From an uncultured Lachnospiraceae bacterium (GTDB lineage: Bacteria > Bacillota > Clostridia > Lachnospirales > Lachnospiraceae): a stretch of 64,000 bases of DNA. The notes beneath the pieces are model-generated. The model worked only from the letters and a program-made list of their open reading frames with translations, had not been told where the DNA came from and did not search any database. Shown piece after piece: positions 7,884 through 17,519 of the stretch. Position numbers and translations under genes: made by a program. How positions within the stretch are numbered: position 1 is the stretch's first letter; the number at the start of each line of letters is the position of its first letter. The stretch covers positions 43,517 through 107,516 of the forward strand of contig CADBPM010000110.1 of NCBI GenBank assembly GCA_902796595.1, written 5' to 3'.

Positions 7884-10325
7884 ATGAGCGAGAAGAGAGA
7901 ATACGATCCAAATGTGATCGAGCCAAAATGGCAGAAATACTGGGAAGACAATAAAACATTCAAGACAGATGTCTGGGATTTTTCAAAGCCTAAATATTAT
8001 GTGCTTGATATGTTTCCTTATCCGTCAGGAGTAGGTCTTCATGCAGGACATCCTGAAGGCTATACTGCTACCGATATAACAGCGCGTATGAAGAGAATGC
8101 AGGGATACAATGTTCTTCATCCTATGGGATATGATTCCTTTGGACTTCCTGCAGAGCAGTTTGCTGTTCAGACAGGGCATCATCCTGCAGAATTTACAGA
8201 TAAAAATATACAGACATTTACAGCACAGTTAAAGGAGCTTGGCTTTGACTATGACTGGTCAAAGCTTATAAAGACTTCTGACCCGAATTTTTACCATTGG
8301 ACACAGTGGATCTTTAAACAGCTCTATCTTGCAGGCTATGCAAAATATGTTGATATGCCTGTAAACTGGTGCGAAGAATTAGGTACAGTTCTTTCAAATG
8401 ATGAAGTTATAGATGGCAAGAGTGAACGCGGCGGTTATCCTGTAGTCCGCAAGAATATGAAACAGTGGGTTATCGATCAGCCAGCTTTTGCAGAGGAACT
8501 CTTAAAGGGTCTTGATGAGATCGACTGGCCTGAATCAACAAAGGAAATGCAGCGCCACTGGATCGGTAAGAGTGAAGGCGTTGAGGTTGATTTCAACATT
8601 GTTGGCGGCGGAAAGTTTACCATATTTACAACCTGTATCGAGACGATCTTTGGTATTACATTTATGGTTCTTGCACCTGATGGAGATTTGGTTAAGGAAC
8701 TCATGCCTCGCATACAGAATAAGGACGAGGTAAATGCGTATATTGCAGAGACCGCAAAGAAGAATGATATGGACCGTACTGAACTTAACAAGGGTAAGTC
8801 CGGCTGTCCTCTTGAAGGAATCTATGCAGTGCATCCTCTTACAGGAAAGGAAGTTCCTGTATATATCGGCGATTTCGTTCTTGCAAGCTACGGTACAGGC
8901 GCAGTTATGGCAGTTCCTACACATGACCAGAGAGATTTTGAATACTCCGAAGCACATAATATAGAGCGTATTCAGGTTATAGATGGAGAGGGCGTCGATG
9001 TAAGCAAGAGTGCTTTTGAGAAGCAGGATTATCTTAAAAATCCGGAAAAATTCCATCTTATAAATTCAGGTGATTTTGATGGTCTTGATATAACCGAGGC
9101 AAAGAAGGCAATCACGGATAAGCTTGTTGAAATGGGTATCGGCCGCAGAAAAGTTAATTATCATTTTAGAGATTGGATATTTGCAAGGCAGAGATATTGG
9201 GGTGAACCGGTTCCTATGGTTCACACAGAAAGCGGTGAGATACACCCACTTGATGATGATGAACTTCCTCTTGAACTTCCTGTTCTTGAAGATTATAAGG
9301 GCAAGAACGGCAAGGCACCTCTAGAAAATGCCGAAGAATGGAAACATTATGATAAAAATGGCGTGAAGGGGATTCGTGAAACAAGCACAATGCCTGGTTC
9401 AGCAGGTTCTTCATGGTATTACTTAAGATATATCGATCCGGATAATCAGAATGAACTCGCAGACAAGAAGCTTCTTGAGCACTGGATGCCGGTCGATCTT
9501 TATATCGGTGGACCAGAGCATGCTGTAGGACATCTTATGTATTCAAGGATATGGAATCGTTTCCTTTATGATAAGGGAATTTCACCTGTAAAGGAACCTT
9601 TTAAGAAACTTGTACATCAGGGCATGATCCTTGGAAGCAACGGAATCAAGATGGGTAAGCGTTTTCCTGAATTTGTTGTAAATCCTTCTGATATAGTAAA
9701 GAAGTACGGTGCAGATACTTTAAGGCTTTATGAAATGTTCATGGGTCCTCTTGAAGCCAGTAAGCCATGGAGTGATCAGGGTGTTGAAGGCGCAAGAAAA
9801 TTCATAAACAGAGTATGGAATTACCTTACTGATATGGAATTTGTAAGTGATGCAGAAGGTAAGGAAGAACTTGAGAAGGTCTACAATGAGACTGTAAAGA
9901 AGGTAACAGAGGATTTTGAAGTCCTTGGATTTAATACAGCTATAAGCCAGATGATGATTTTTATAAATGCAGCTGTAAAAGCAGGACATTGTCCTCGTGA
10001 GTATGCAGAAGGCTTTATTAAGCTTCTTAATCCTGTCTGCCCTCATATTACGGAAGAAATGTGGCAGATGTACGGTCACAATGAGAGCATTGCTTACGAA
10101 AAATGGCCTGAATATGATGAAGAAGCTCTTAAATCTGATACAGTTGAAATAGGTGTTCAGGTTAAGGGAAAGGCAAGAGGTGTTATTGAGATCAGTGTTG
10201 ATGCTGACGAAGAAACAGCTGTTGCAGAGGCAAGAAAAATCCCTTCAGTAGAAAAGGCTATTGATGGCAAGGAAATCAGAAAAGTCATTTTCATAAAGGG
10301 CAAGATATTAAATATAGTAGTATAA
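7884..10325 (+). CDS. leuS: leucyl-tRNA synthetase
   Basis: An 813-residue class I synthetase that charges tRNA-Leu with leucine. The HIGH-type motif is HAGH at residues 53-56 in PYPSGVGLHAGHPEGY. The editing domain contains TTCIETIFG and GTGAVMAVPTHDQRDFEY, with the conserved aspartate of the editing site. The second catalytic loop, normally KMSKS, reads KMGKR at residues 589-593, followed by FPEFVVNPSDIV. The position and context are right, so I take it as a lineage variant rather than damage. It has its own promoter, and a weak hairpin terminator follows. Confidence 0.96.
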   Translation: MSEKREYDPNVIEPKWQKYWEDNKTFKTDVWDFSKPKYYVLDMFPYPSGVGLHAGHPEGYTATDITARMKRMQGYNVLHPMGYDSFGLPAEQFAVQTGHHPAEFTDKNIQTFTAQLKELGFDYDWSKLIKTSDPNFYHWTQWIFKQLYLAGYAKYVDMPVNWCEELGTVLSNDEVIDGKSERGGYPVVRKNMKQWVIDQPAFAEELLKGLDEIDWPESTKEMQRHWIGKSEGVEVDFNIVGGGKFTIFTTCIETIFGITFMVLAPDGDLVKELMPRIQNKDEVNAYIAETAKKNDMDRTELNKGKSGCPLEGIYAVHPLTGKEVPVYIGDFVLASYGTGAVMAVPTHDQRDFEYSEAHNIERIQVIDGEGVDVSKSAFEKQDYLKNPEKFHLINSGDFDGLDITEAKKAITDKLVEMGIGRRKVNYHFRDWIFARQRYWGEPVPMVHTESGEIHPLDDDELPLELPVLEDYKGKNGKAPLENAEEWKHYDKNGVKGIRETSTMPGSAGSSWYYLRYIDPDNQNELADKKLLEHWMPVDLYIGGPEHAVGHLMYSRIWNRFLYDKGISPVKEPFKKLVHQGMILGSNGIKMGKRFPEFVVNPSDIVKKYGADTLRLYEMFMGPLEASKPWSDQGVEGARKFINRVWNYLTDMEFVSDAEGKEELEKVYNETVKKVTEDFEVLGFNTAISQMMIFINAAVKAGHCPREYAEGFIKLLNPVCPHITEEMWQMYGHNESIAYEKWPEYDEEALKSDTVEIGVQVKGKARGVIEISVDADEETAVAEARKIPSVEKAIDGKEIRKVIFIKGKILNIVV

Positions 10326-10330
10326 ACTTT

Positions 10331-10357
10331 AAGCGTCACTGCATAGCAGTGGCGCTT
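10331..10357 (+). terminator. probable weak terminator after leuS
   Basis: AAGCGTCACTG pairs with CAGTGGCGCTT (one wobble) around a short loop. Only ATT follows, so termination may be leaky. Confidence 0.5.
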
Positions 10358-10400
10358 ATTAAAACAGGATAATACTGATTATTGCAGCAAAGGAATATAC

Positions 10401-11252
10401 ATGGCAGATTTAAGATTTGAATTTACAGATGCAATCCGTGATCTTGTAGAACAGGCAGCTATCAATGGAAATAAGCTTAATGTTTCGGATGTTGATGATT
10501 ATTTCTATGATATGAACATGACAAAAGACCATCTTTCGCATATATATGCCTATCTTTTGGCATCCGGGATCAAAATTGATGGTCTTCTTGAAACGGATGA
10601 TATCTTAAAAGAGAAGATTGCATTTATGGATGCGGCAAAAGACCAGCTCGAAGCGGCAGCTTTCAACGGGATAAAAGATGGTGCCCGTGACAGGAAAGAG
10701 GAGAGAGCAAAGAGTGAAGCCGGTGATGATACTAAGATTGTAAAACTTTTTAGAGAAGAGCTTGGAGCTATAAAGAAACTTTCTCCTTCAGAAGAAAGAA
10801 GGATGATCGATAATATTGTTGCAAATGAAGGGGATGTGGCTTTAAGAAATTCTTATATAGAAAGAAAACTGCATGATGTTGTAAGGATAGCAGAAGAATA
10901 CAATGTATACGGCGAGTATCTTGAGGAACTTATTGAAGAGGGAAATGTAGGACTTACTCTTGCTGTCATGGAAACAGAAGAATTAAAAGTTGCAGAAGAC
11001 CCTGTAGCTTTTATTGAAAGTAAGATTGCAGATGCGATGCAGGAGTATATTGATAACGAGCTTACCAGTGAAGATCAGGGAAATGCCATGGCTGCAAAGG
11101 TTAATTTTATTTCTGATGCGGCAAAAAAGTGGAAAGAAGAAAATGGAGATTCACCAAGTCTTGAACAGCTGGCAGGCTATACCAACTTGACAGTTGATGA
11201 ATTAACTGATATTATAAACTTAGCTTCTGATAAACTAAAGACTGATAAGTGA
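10401..11252 (+). CDS. sigma-70-like protein lacking promoter-recognition region 4
   Basis: A 283-residue protein. Residues 1-60 resemble an acidic region 1.1-like helical domain (DLVEQAAINGNKLNVSDVDD). Residues about 112-140 resemble region 1.2 (FREELGAIKKLSPSEERRMI). Residues 148-191 resemble regions 2.1-2.2, the core RNA polymerase-binding helices (YLEELIEEGNVGLTLAVME, compare DLIQEGNIGLMRAV of true sigmas). Residues about 192-220 sit where 2.3-2.4 should be but lack the aromatic/basic strand-opening residues. Residues 230-276 resemble region 3.0 (SPSLEQLAGYTNLTVDELTDII). The protein then ends with no region 4. It may bind core polymerase without recognising a -35 box, as a regulator or decoy. 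It lies between leuS and purB. Confidence 0.7.
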   Translation: MADLRFEFTDAIRDLVEQAAINGNKLNVSDVDDYFYDMNMTKDHLSHIYAYLLASGIKIDGLLETDDILKEKIAFMDAAKDQLEAAAFNGIKDGARDRKEERAKSEAGDDTKIVKLFREELGAIKKLSPSEERRMIDNIVANEGDVALRNSYIERKLHDVVRIAEEYNVYGEYLEELIEEGNVGLTLAVMETEELKVAEDPVAFIESKIADAMQEYIDNELTSEDQGNAMAAKVNFISDAAKKWKEENGDSPSLEQLAGYTNLTVDELTDIINLASDKLKTDK

Positions 11253-11363
11253 TACTTATAAGTAATGCTTATAAGGTTGTTTCAAGTCACTGAATTGTGT
11301 CATGTCTTATGATGCGAGGATAAATGCGTTTCAGCCAATCAAGCAGAGGCGAAGGAGATAATT

Positions 11364-12800
11364 ATGTCAGATACAGATCGTTACATCAGCCCTTTAGGTG
11401 AGCGTTATGCCAGCCGTGAAATGCAGTTCATTTTTTCTGAGGACAAGAAGTTCCGTACATGGAGAAGACTTTGGATCGCCCTTGCGGAGAGTGAAAAAGA
11501 ACTCGGACTTAATATTACAGATGAGCAGATAGAAGAGCTTAAAGCTCATAAAGATGATGTCAATTATGAGGATGCAAGAGAGAGAGAGAAGAAAGTCCGC
11601 CATGATGTTATGAGTCATGTGTACGCATACGGACTTCAGTGCCCTAATGCCAAGGGTATCATTCATCTTGGTGCAACCAGCTGTTATGTAGGAGACAATA
11701 CCGATATCATAATCATGACAGATGGTCTTAAACTTATAAGAAAGAAACTTCTTAATGTAATGAATGAGCTTGCAAAGTTTGCAGATGCCAATAAGAATCT
11801 TCCAACGCTTGCATTTACTCATTTTCAGCCGGCTCAACCTACTACAGTAGGAAAGAGAGCGGCTCTCTGGCTTCAGGATCTTTACCTTGATTATCAGGAT
11901 GTTACTTATATTCTTGATAATATGAAGCTTTTGGGCAGCAAGGGAACTACAGGAACTCAGGCAAGCTTTATGGAGCTTTTTGATGGTGATGAGGAGAAAG
12001 TAAAGAAAGTAGATGAACTTATTGCCGAAAAGATGGGATTTTCAGGCTGTCTTCCTGTTTCGGGTCAGACTTATACAAGAAAGATAGATACAAGAGTAGT
12101 CAATGTTCTTGCAGGAATAGCTGCCAGTGCTACCAAATTTTCAAATGATATCCGTCTTCTTCAGCATCTTAAGGAAATAGAAGAGCCATTTGAAAAAAAT
12201 CAGATTGGATCTTCTGCTATGGCATACAAGAGAAATCCTATGAGATCCGAGCGCATAGCTTCGCTTGCGAGATATGTGATGGTGGATGCACTGAATCCGG
12301 CAATTACCAGTGCCACACAGTGGTTTGAAAGAACTCTTGATGATTCTGCAAACAAGAGACTTTCTGTACCGGAGGCTTTTCTTGCTGTAGATGGCATACT
12401 TGACCTTTATCTTAATGTTGTTGATGGCCTTGTTATTTATCCAAAGGTTATTGAAAAGCGTCTTATGTCAGAGCTTCCATTTATGGCTACAGAAAATATC
12501 ATGATGGATGCTGTTAAGCGTGGCGGTGACAGACAGGAACTTCATGAGAAGATAAGAGTGCTTTCAATGGAAGCAGGTAAAAATGTGAAGGAAAAGGGTC
12601 TTGAAAATAATCTTCTTGAACTTATAGCGGCTGAACCTGCATTTGGTGTTACCTTTGAGGAATTAAAAGAGCACATGGATCCTCATAAATATACCGGCAG
12701 AGCGGCAAGTCAGGTTACAGATTTTCTTAATGAGGATATCTTACCTTTACTTGAAGCCAATAAAGAGGAACTTGGTCTTTCGGCTGAGATAAATGTATAA
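11364..12800 (+). CDS. purB: adenylosuccinate lyase
   Basis: A 478-residue fumarase/aspartase-superfamily enzyme. The signature SSAMAYKRNPMRSERI is present near residues 285-300, with HLGATSCYVGDNTD and THFQPAQPTTVGKR upstream. It acts twice in purine synthesis, releasing fumarate from SAICAR and from adenylosuccinate. The length matches the long (eukaryote-like) bacterial form. GAAGGAGA precedes the ATG. A bidirectional terminator separates it from the convergent GGDEF genes. Confidence 0.95.
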   Translation: MSDTDRYISPLGERYASREMQFIFSEDKKFRTWRRLWIALAESEKELGLNITDEQIEELKAHKDDVNYEDAREREKKVRHDVMSHVYAYGLQCPNAKGIIHLGATSCYVGDNTDIIIMTDGLKLIRKKLLNVMNELAKFADANKNLPTLAFTHFQPAQPTTVGKRAALWLQDLYLDYQDVTYILDNMKLLGSKGTTGTQASFMELFDGDEEKVKKVDELIAEKMGFSGCLPVSGQTYTRKIDTRVVNVLAGIAASATKFSNDIRLLQHLKEIEEPFEKNQIGSSAMAYKRNPMRSERIASLARYVMVDALNPAITSATQWFERTLDDSANKRLSVPEAFLAVDGILDLYLNVVDGLVIYPKVIEKRLMSELPFMATENIMMDAVKRGGDRQELHEKIRVLSMEAGKNVKEKGLENNLLELIAAEPAFGVTFEELKEHMDPHKYTGRAASQVTDFLNEDILPLLEANKEELGLSAEINV

Positions 12801-12806
12801 ACAAAG

Positions 12807-12840
12807 AAATGAGATAGCACGATGTGCTATCTCATTTTTT
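12807..12840. terminator. bidirectional terminator between purB and the GGDEF genes
   Basis: GAGATAGCAC, GAT, GTGCTATCTC forms a perfect stem with an A-run on the left and ATTTTTTT on the right. Its right arm contains the stop codon of the minus-strand gene. Confidence 0.85.
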
Positions 12841-14367
12841 TAATGTAAGGAATATATTTTGCTTGCCGGATTCTTCGGGAGCTATTTCGTCATAAGAATA
12901 TTCGTCAATAACGTATCCGTCTTTACCCTTTCTCTTGTTTCTGTATAAATTGACATCTGCATCGCGCAAGAGGTCCCATGACCTTATATCCCCGTCCGGA
13001 ACCAGATATGAAATACCCTGTGATATGGTAATTGTCTTTTGGTTTGGCGAACCGGTATGAGGAATACAAAGATCCTTGACAGCATCCTGCAGCTTTTTAG
13101 CAAATTCCTCTATCTCAGTCACACTCATATCTGTAAGCAATACGATAAATTCATCACCGCCGTATCTTGCGGGATAAATATTGACACTTGAAAAGGATTT
13201 GAGACAAGTAGCAATTTTAGTGAGGCATGTATTGCCCTTTAAATGACCGTAAGTATCGTTGTAGCTTTTAAAATTGTCAAGATCGAAGAAATCAACTCCA
13301 ATGAGCTTTTTGTTTTTGTAGGCATAATTAAATTTTTCTTCAAAAGTAGCATTAAAACCGAATCTGTTTGCTATACCTGTAAGCTCATCGGTACTTGCCT
13401 TTACTTTAAGACGTTCATTTTCAAGTATGAGTTCGCCCTGCTTGTGCTTTATATTTTCAAAAGAAAGGCGGAAATCAAGGGCTGCAAGTTCATTTGCTCT
13501 GTTAGTTTCCAGCGCAAGCTGCTCATATTCATATAAACGCTTTAATGCAGGGTAGAGATTATCTATATCATTTATTTCATTGTAATATCTGCACAGAATC
13601 TTGGTAAGAAAAAGGTTCTGAGAATCGATATTCATAGGCTCTATAATTTCTTTGAAGATATCGTAAGCGCGGATAAAATCCTCATATCTTCCAGTGACAA
13701 GAAGAAAACGCAAAAAGGACTGAAAATCATCACTGGAAAGCAGTGGGGCGGTGCAATTGCTGATATAGTCTATTTCGTAATCTATATATTGCTTTGCCTT
13801 CTCCATATCTTTTACTTTATCGTAGTATTTTGCAAGAAAAAGATAGGTTGAAGCATTGACAAAATCATTTTTATGAGGTAGTGAAGACAGCTCGTTTGCA
13901 ATCGGCGCAGCTTCATCTAAATTTCCGGTTTCAATCAAACATGAACCAAGAGAAGACTTATCGAGAATAAGTATCTGTCTTGTTTCTGCATCATCTATAT
14001 CAGTAAGGAGTTCTATGCTTTGCCTGAAAAAATCTTCTGCAGTGGCATATCCTTCTGTATTGACAAGGAGAGAACCGATATTTGAAAAAAGTTTACCCTC
14101 ATATATCGGCATGTTGTAACGTCTGCTTGCCTCAATCCCGTCGGAAAGATGGTCGAGCGCCAGAGGGTAATTGCCCTTTATTGTGAAGAGACTCCCAAGT
14201 ATGGTGTATATCATAACTGAAAGATACTCTGCATCATCTTCTAATCGGCATAGTAGCTGTTTGAAATCATTTATACTCTGTTCGATAGCCCCTTCAGTTG
14301 CCTGTACTTTTAATCGTTCGATGATTTTACAGGCTTCTTTGGAGTTGTAAAGCTTTTCTTCGAGCAA
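12832..14367 (-). CDS. TPR-repeat diguanylate cyclase (GGDEF), downstream copy
   Basis: A 511-residue cytoplasmic protein with no membrane segment. Residues about 1-300 are helical repeats of TPR type (ALDHLSDGIEASRRY, ATAEDFFRQSIELL). A GGDEF domain follows at about 335-490, starting at TDELTGIANR, with the substrate/metal segment FFDLDNFKSYNDTYGH and an intact RYGGDEF. It should make cyclic di-GMP from two GTP. No RxxD inhibitory site stands before GGDEF. The start is TTG behind AGAGGGGAGG, inside the 3' end of the upstream gene (58-base overlap), so the pair is probably translationally coupled. The layout matches the upstream gene, suggesting duplication. Confidence 0.88.
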   Translation of the reverse strand: MLEEKLYNSKEACKIIERLKVQATEGAIEQSINDFKQLLCRLEDDAEYLSVMIYTILGSLFTIKGNYPLALDHLSDGIEASRRYNMPIYEGKLFSNIGSLLVNTEGYATAEDFFRQSIELLTDIDDAETRQILILDKSSLGSCLIETGNLDEAAPIANELSSLPHKNDFVNASTYLFLAKYYDKVKDMEKAKQYIDYEIDYISNCTAPLLSSDDFQSFLRFLLVTGRYEDFIRAYDIFKEIIEPMNIDSQNLFLTKILCRYYNEINDIDNLYPALKRLYEYEQLALETNRANELAALDFRLSFENIKHKQGELILENERLKVKASTDELTGIANRFGFNATFEEKFNYAYKNKKLIGVDFFDLDNFKSYNDTYGHLKGNTCLTKIATCLKSFSSVNIYPARYGGDEFIVLLTDMSVTEIEEFAKKLQDAVKDLCIPHTGSPNQKTITISQGISYLVPDGDIRSWDLLRDADVNLYRNKRKGKDGYVIDEYSYDEIAPEESGKQNIFLTLKK

Positions 14368-16070
14368 CGAAGGCCTCCCCTCTTTATAAGCTTATCAGTG
14401 GTCAGTTCAAAATAGGCTGACACCATTTCTATATTTCCTCTGCAGATTTCCTTCACGTCATAGAGAGACTGGTCTGCAGCATAAAGGTAATCCCATGACC
14501 GGTTGCGCGGCTCAGGTATTGAATTTCTGACTCCCTGTGATACCGAAAGAGTACCTGAACTTGTGGCGTAGTGAGTTATGCCACAGCTTCTTACAGCTGT
14601 ACGCAACTTTTCACAGACAGATAATATTTCAGAATCTGACATATCCACAAACAACATTATAAATTCATCGCCGCCATAGCGCCCGCAGAATATTTTTTCA
14701 CTGCTGAAGGAATTCATAGCTGCTGCAACCGCCTTGAGAGCGGAATCACCATTCTGATGACCATACCTGTCATTGAATTGCTTGAAATAGTCTACATCAA
14801 TTATAGAAAGTCCAAGATTCAATTTCTTCTCATAGCAATATTCTATCTTCAATTCAAGAATGTCCTGCATTTTAGAATAGTTGTATAAGCCGGTTAATGA
14901 GTCAGTCTCTGATTCAATAGTCAGAGCGTCAATTGATTCCTTTATTCTTTTGCTGTTGTTTGACAGCAGATTCATGCGTATACGGTATTTTACAGCATAC
15001 TGGTTTAAAAGCCTTAAGGTAGAATCTCTTGTTTGTATATATTTGTAGTAATCAAACAGGGCTGAATCATATTCATTGGTGAGCCCGTTTTTCTGATAGT
15101 ACATAAGCTTAAAAGGCATAACAGGAAGCATGGCTGATGAAATGATATCCTTTGCAAGAGTAGTCTCACAATATTCTATCAGATGGATCATTTCATCATA
15201 TTCATCGATTGCCATCAGTATTGCACAGAGTTCAGGCATGTAATCTATCAGGTGATAGGAAACGCGTGAAGAAAGTATTGTTTTTGTAAAGCTTTCAAGT
15301 GCAGGACGAAAAGCCGGATCTCTGGTTCTCTGAAGGTAGGTCAGTGTAACAAATTGAAGATTCAAAGAAGCTATCGAATAGGTGGACTTTTCTTCAAATT
15401 TCCTTGCTGCTAAAATTAAAGAATAAGCATCGCTAGGCTTGTTCTGATTTATAAGACAGTTAGCCTTTGAAGAAAGGATCCTCGCTCTGAATGCCCCGTC
15501 TGATATAAGTGAACCTTCCTGATCCGCAAGATCTGCTGTACAGAGGTCAAGGTTTTTTAAGGAAAGGTCGTAAAGAGACTCTGCCTTTTTGTATGCGCCA
15601 AGCCTTGCATACATATCACCGGTACTTTCATAAATATGAGAAAGAGTTGCCATAAGACCATGTTTTAAGCAAAGCTCAGATGCTTCTACAGCATTTTCAA
15701 CTGCAAGACTGAGACTGCCCTGAACGCTTGATATGTTGGCAAAGTGTTCGAGCGTTGTGGCTAAGAGGCGATATAGGTTATTTTCTTTTAGAAGCCTGAC
15801 TGTTTCATAGTGCATATCAATAAGCGAAGAGACCTTTCCCTTCGCAAAGTAGCACTCCTCAAGATAGCACATTGCATGTGCAAGCAGTTCAGAATCCCCG
15901 TTTTTTTCAGCTATGGCTTTTTCCTTAAGACATAGCTCTTCACAGCGGGAATTGATAGAATTATATTCCGAGACGGGCAGTCCTTTGTAATAGATCGCAC
16001 GTCGACTGTTTTCTATTTCTTTCATCAATGTCTTTACATTGATATCGCAATTTTCACTACTGGTCATCAT
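14310..16070 (-). CDS. TPR-repeat diguanylate cyclase (GGDEF), upstream copy
   Basis: A 586-residue cytoplasmic protein. N-terminal helical TPR-like repeats (KAESLYDLSLKNLDLC, ALESFTKTILSSRV) fill residues about 30-385. A GGDEF domain occupies about 400-560, with SLTGLYNYSKM, the metal segment IDVDYFKQFNDRYGHQNG and an intact RYGGDEF near residue 467. The residues before the motif (KIFCG) do not form an RxxD feedback site. It is probably an active diguanylate cyclase whose TPR part senses a partner protein or peptide. Translation starts at one of two consecutive ATGs. It is the first gene of a two-gene minus-strand unit. Confidence 0.88.
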   Translation of the reverse strand: MMTSSENCDINVKTLMKEIENSRRAIYYKGLPVSEYNSINSRCEELCLKEKAIAEKNGDSELLAHAMCYLEECYFAKGKVSSLIDMHYETVRLLKENNLYRLLATTLEHFANISSVQGSLSLAVENAVEASELCLKHGLMATLSHIYESTGDMYARLGAYKKAESLYDLSLKNLDLCTADLADQEGSLISDGAFRARILSSKANCLINQNKPSDAYSLILAARKFEEKSTYSIASLNLQFVTLTYLQRTRDPAFRPALESFTKTILSSRVSYHLIDYMPELCAILMAIDEYDEMIHLIEYCETTLAKDIISSAMLPVMPFKLMYYQKNGLTNEYDSALFDYYKYIQTRDSTLRLLNQYAVKYRIRMNLLSNNSKRIKESIDALTIESETDSLTGLYNYSKMQDILELKIEYCYEKKLNLGLSIIDVDYFKQFNDRYGHQNGDSALKAVAAAMNSFSSEKIFCGRYGGDEFIMLFVDMSDSEILSVCEKLRTAVRSCGITHYATSSGTLSVSQGVRNSIPEPRNRSWDYLYAADQSLYDVKEICRGNIEMVSAYFELTTDKLIKRGGLRCSKKSFTTPKKPVKSSND

Positions 16071-16191
16071 GATGATTTAATATAAGAATATATTCCTTCT
16101 GGTTATACCAAAAAAAGAAAAGATAAAACCTATTTTGCTTTTTCTTTGAAAACAGGGCATTTCAACCATGTGTTCAAAATGCTTTTTATTT

Positions 16192-16220
16192 ATTATATAG
16201 TAAAAATAACGTATTATCAA
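16192..16220 (-). promoter_or_regulatory. promoter for the TPR-GGDEF pair
   Basis: On the minus strand: TTGATA, 17 bases, perfect TATAAT, leaving a leader of about 115 bases before the start codon. No other strong promoter was seen for these genes. Confidence 0.75.
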
Positions 16221-16313
16221 TAGTAAAAAGTCAAATTTGTAATTACTCTTATGTTGAAAAATTATCCTCATTGGGATATTATTGGACAAAAGAAAAAGAG
16301 ACAGGAGGTTATT

Positions 16314-17399
16314 ATGGGAAAATATAATATAACACTTATTCCTGGAGATGGAATCGGACCTGAAATAGTAGGGGAGGCTGTTAAGATACTTGACGCAGTT
16401 TCGGCGAAATATTCGGTCGGTTTCAATTATACAAAGATCCTTATGGGCGGGTGCTCTATAGATGAATATGGAGTTCCGCTTACGGATGAGGCACTTGAAA
16501 CAGCAAAAAAATCTGATGCGGTACTGCTTGGTGCGGTAGGTGGAAATACAGATACATCACCATGGTACAGGCTTCCGCCTGAAAGGCGCCCTGAAGCAGG
16601 GCTTTTGGCAATCAGAAAGGGGTTAGGCCTTTATGCCAATCTTCGTCCGGCACTTCTTTTTGACGAACTGAGAGCCTCATGCCCTCTCAAGGAGTCTGTA
16701 GGAGAGAAGGGTTTTGACTTTGTAATAATGCGCGAGCTTACGGGCGGGCTTTATTTTGGCGACAGATATACTGTTGTTGAAAATGGCAAACGCAAGGCGG
16801 TAGATACACTTACATATACAGAGGATGAAATAAGAAGGATCGCAGTAAGAGCCTTTGAAATTGCAAGGAAGAGGAGAGGGAAGGTTACAAGTGTAGACAA
16901 GGCTAATGTCCTTGATTCTTCAAGACTCTGGAGAGCAGTTACAGCCGAAGTGGCAAAGGATTACCCTGACGTAGAGCTTTCAAACATGCTTGTTGACAAC
17001 TGCGCTATGCAGATAGTAAAAGATCCGGCTCAGTTTGATGTCATTTTAACCGAAAATATGTTTGGAGATATTCTTTCGGATGAGGCAAGTATGGTCACAG
17101 GTTCACTTGGAATGCTGTCAAGTGCCAGTCTTGGAGCGGGAAAATTCGGTCTTTATGAACCAAGTCATGGTTCTGCGCCTGATATAGCCGGAAAGAACGA
17201 AGCAAACCCGATTGCAACTATTATGTCTGCTGCTATGCTTCTTCGTTATAGCTTTGATATGAATGATGCGGCTGATGATATAGAAAACGCTGTAAAGAAG
17301 GTACTTAAATCCGGTTACAGGACGGGGGATATATATTCAGATGGAACTAAGAAGTGCACCTGTACAGAGATGGGAGATCTTATAAAGGAAAATCTTTAA
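16314..17399 (+). CDS. leuB: 3-isopropylmalate dehydrogenase
   Basis: A 361-residue isocitrate/isopropylmalate dehydrogenase-family enzyme of leucine synthesis. Visible features are GDGIGPEI near the N-terminus, [20 protein letters not shown] and the arginine-containing [10 protein letters not shown] for substrate binding, and [16 protein letters not shown] for NAD. The start is the ATG behind ACAGGAGG; an upstream in-frame ATG at 16251 has no ribosome site. leuA, leuC and leuD are not adjacent. ilvD follows after a 136-base gap with its own promoter. Confidence 0.96.
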   Translation: MGKYNITLIPGDGIGPEIVGEAVKILDAVSAKYSVGFNYTKILMGGCSIDEYGVPLTDEALETAKKSDAVLLGAVGGNTDTSPWYRLPPERRPEAGLLAIRKGLGLYANLRPALLFDELRASCPLKESVGEKGFDFVIMRELTGGLYFGDRYTVVENGKRKAVDTLTYTEDEIRRIAVRAFEIARKRRGKVTSVDKANVLDSSRLWRAVTAEVAKDYPDVELSNMLVDNCAMQIVKDPAQFDVILTENMFGDILSDEASMVTGSLGMLSSASLGAGKFGLYEPSHGSAPDIAGKNEANPIATIMSAAMLLRYSFDMNDAADDIENAVKKVLKSGYRTGDIYSDGTKKCTCTEMGDLIKENL

Positions 17400-17418
17400 A
17401 GGATAACGTAAAAGAATA

Positions 17419-17446
17419 TTAACTTTTGTTGCGAATGTGTTATAAT
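17419..17446 (+). promoter_or_regulatory. promoter for ilvD-ilvB-serC-serA
   Basis: TTAACT, 16 bases, then a perfect TATAAT extended by TGT. The predicted leader is about 80 bases and contains competing hairpins (see the 27-bp repeat). Confidence 0.6.
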
Positions 17447-17492
17447 ACTTAAAGCAGTTAAATTATTATGCTCTCGCGATGGTCGGCAGAGT

Positions 17493-17519
17493 GTATTACC
17501 GGACTCTGTCCGATAATAC
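17493..17519. repeat. 27-bp imperfect palindrome in the ilvD leader (copy 1)
   Basis: The arms GTATTACCGGAC and GTCCGATAATAC have one mismatch. The reverse complement of the whole 27 bp recurs at 23214-23240 with 26 of 27 identities. Its left half could instead pair with upstream CAGAGT (with ACTCTG). Confidence 0.75.

Noticed and set aside
14310..14367. Possible frameshift joining the two TPR-GGDEF genes
   Set aside because: Each gene has its own complete TPR and GGDEF parts and the second has a good ribosome site before its TTG, so they are two genes.
16071..16313. T-box riboswitch ahead of leuB
   Set aside because: No AGGGTGGNACCGCG-like T-box sequence or specifier stem can be found there, nor ahead of ilvD.
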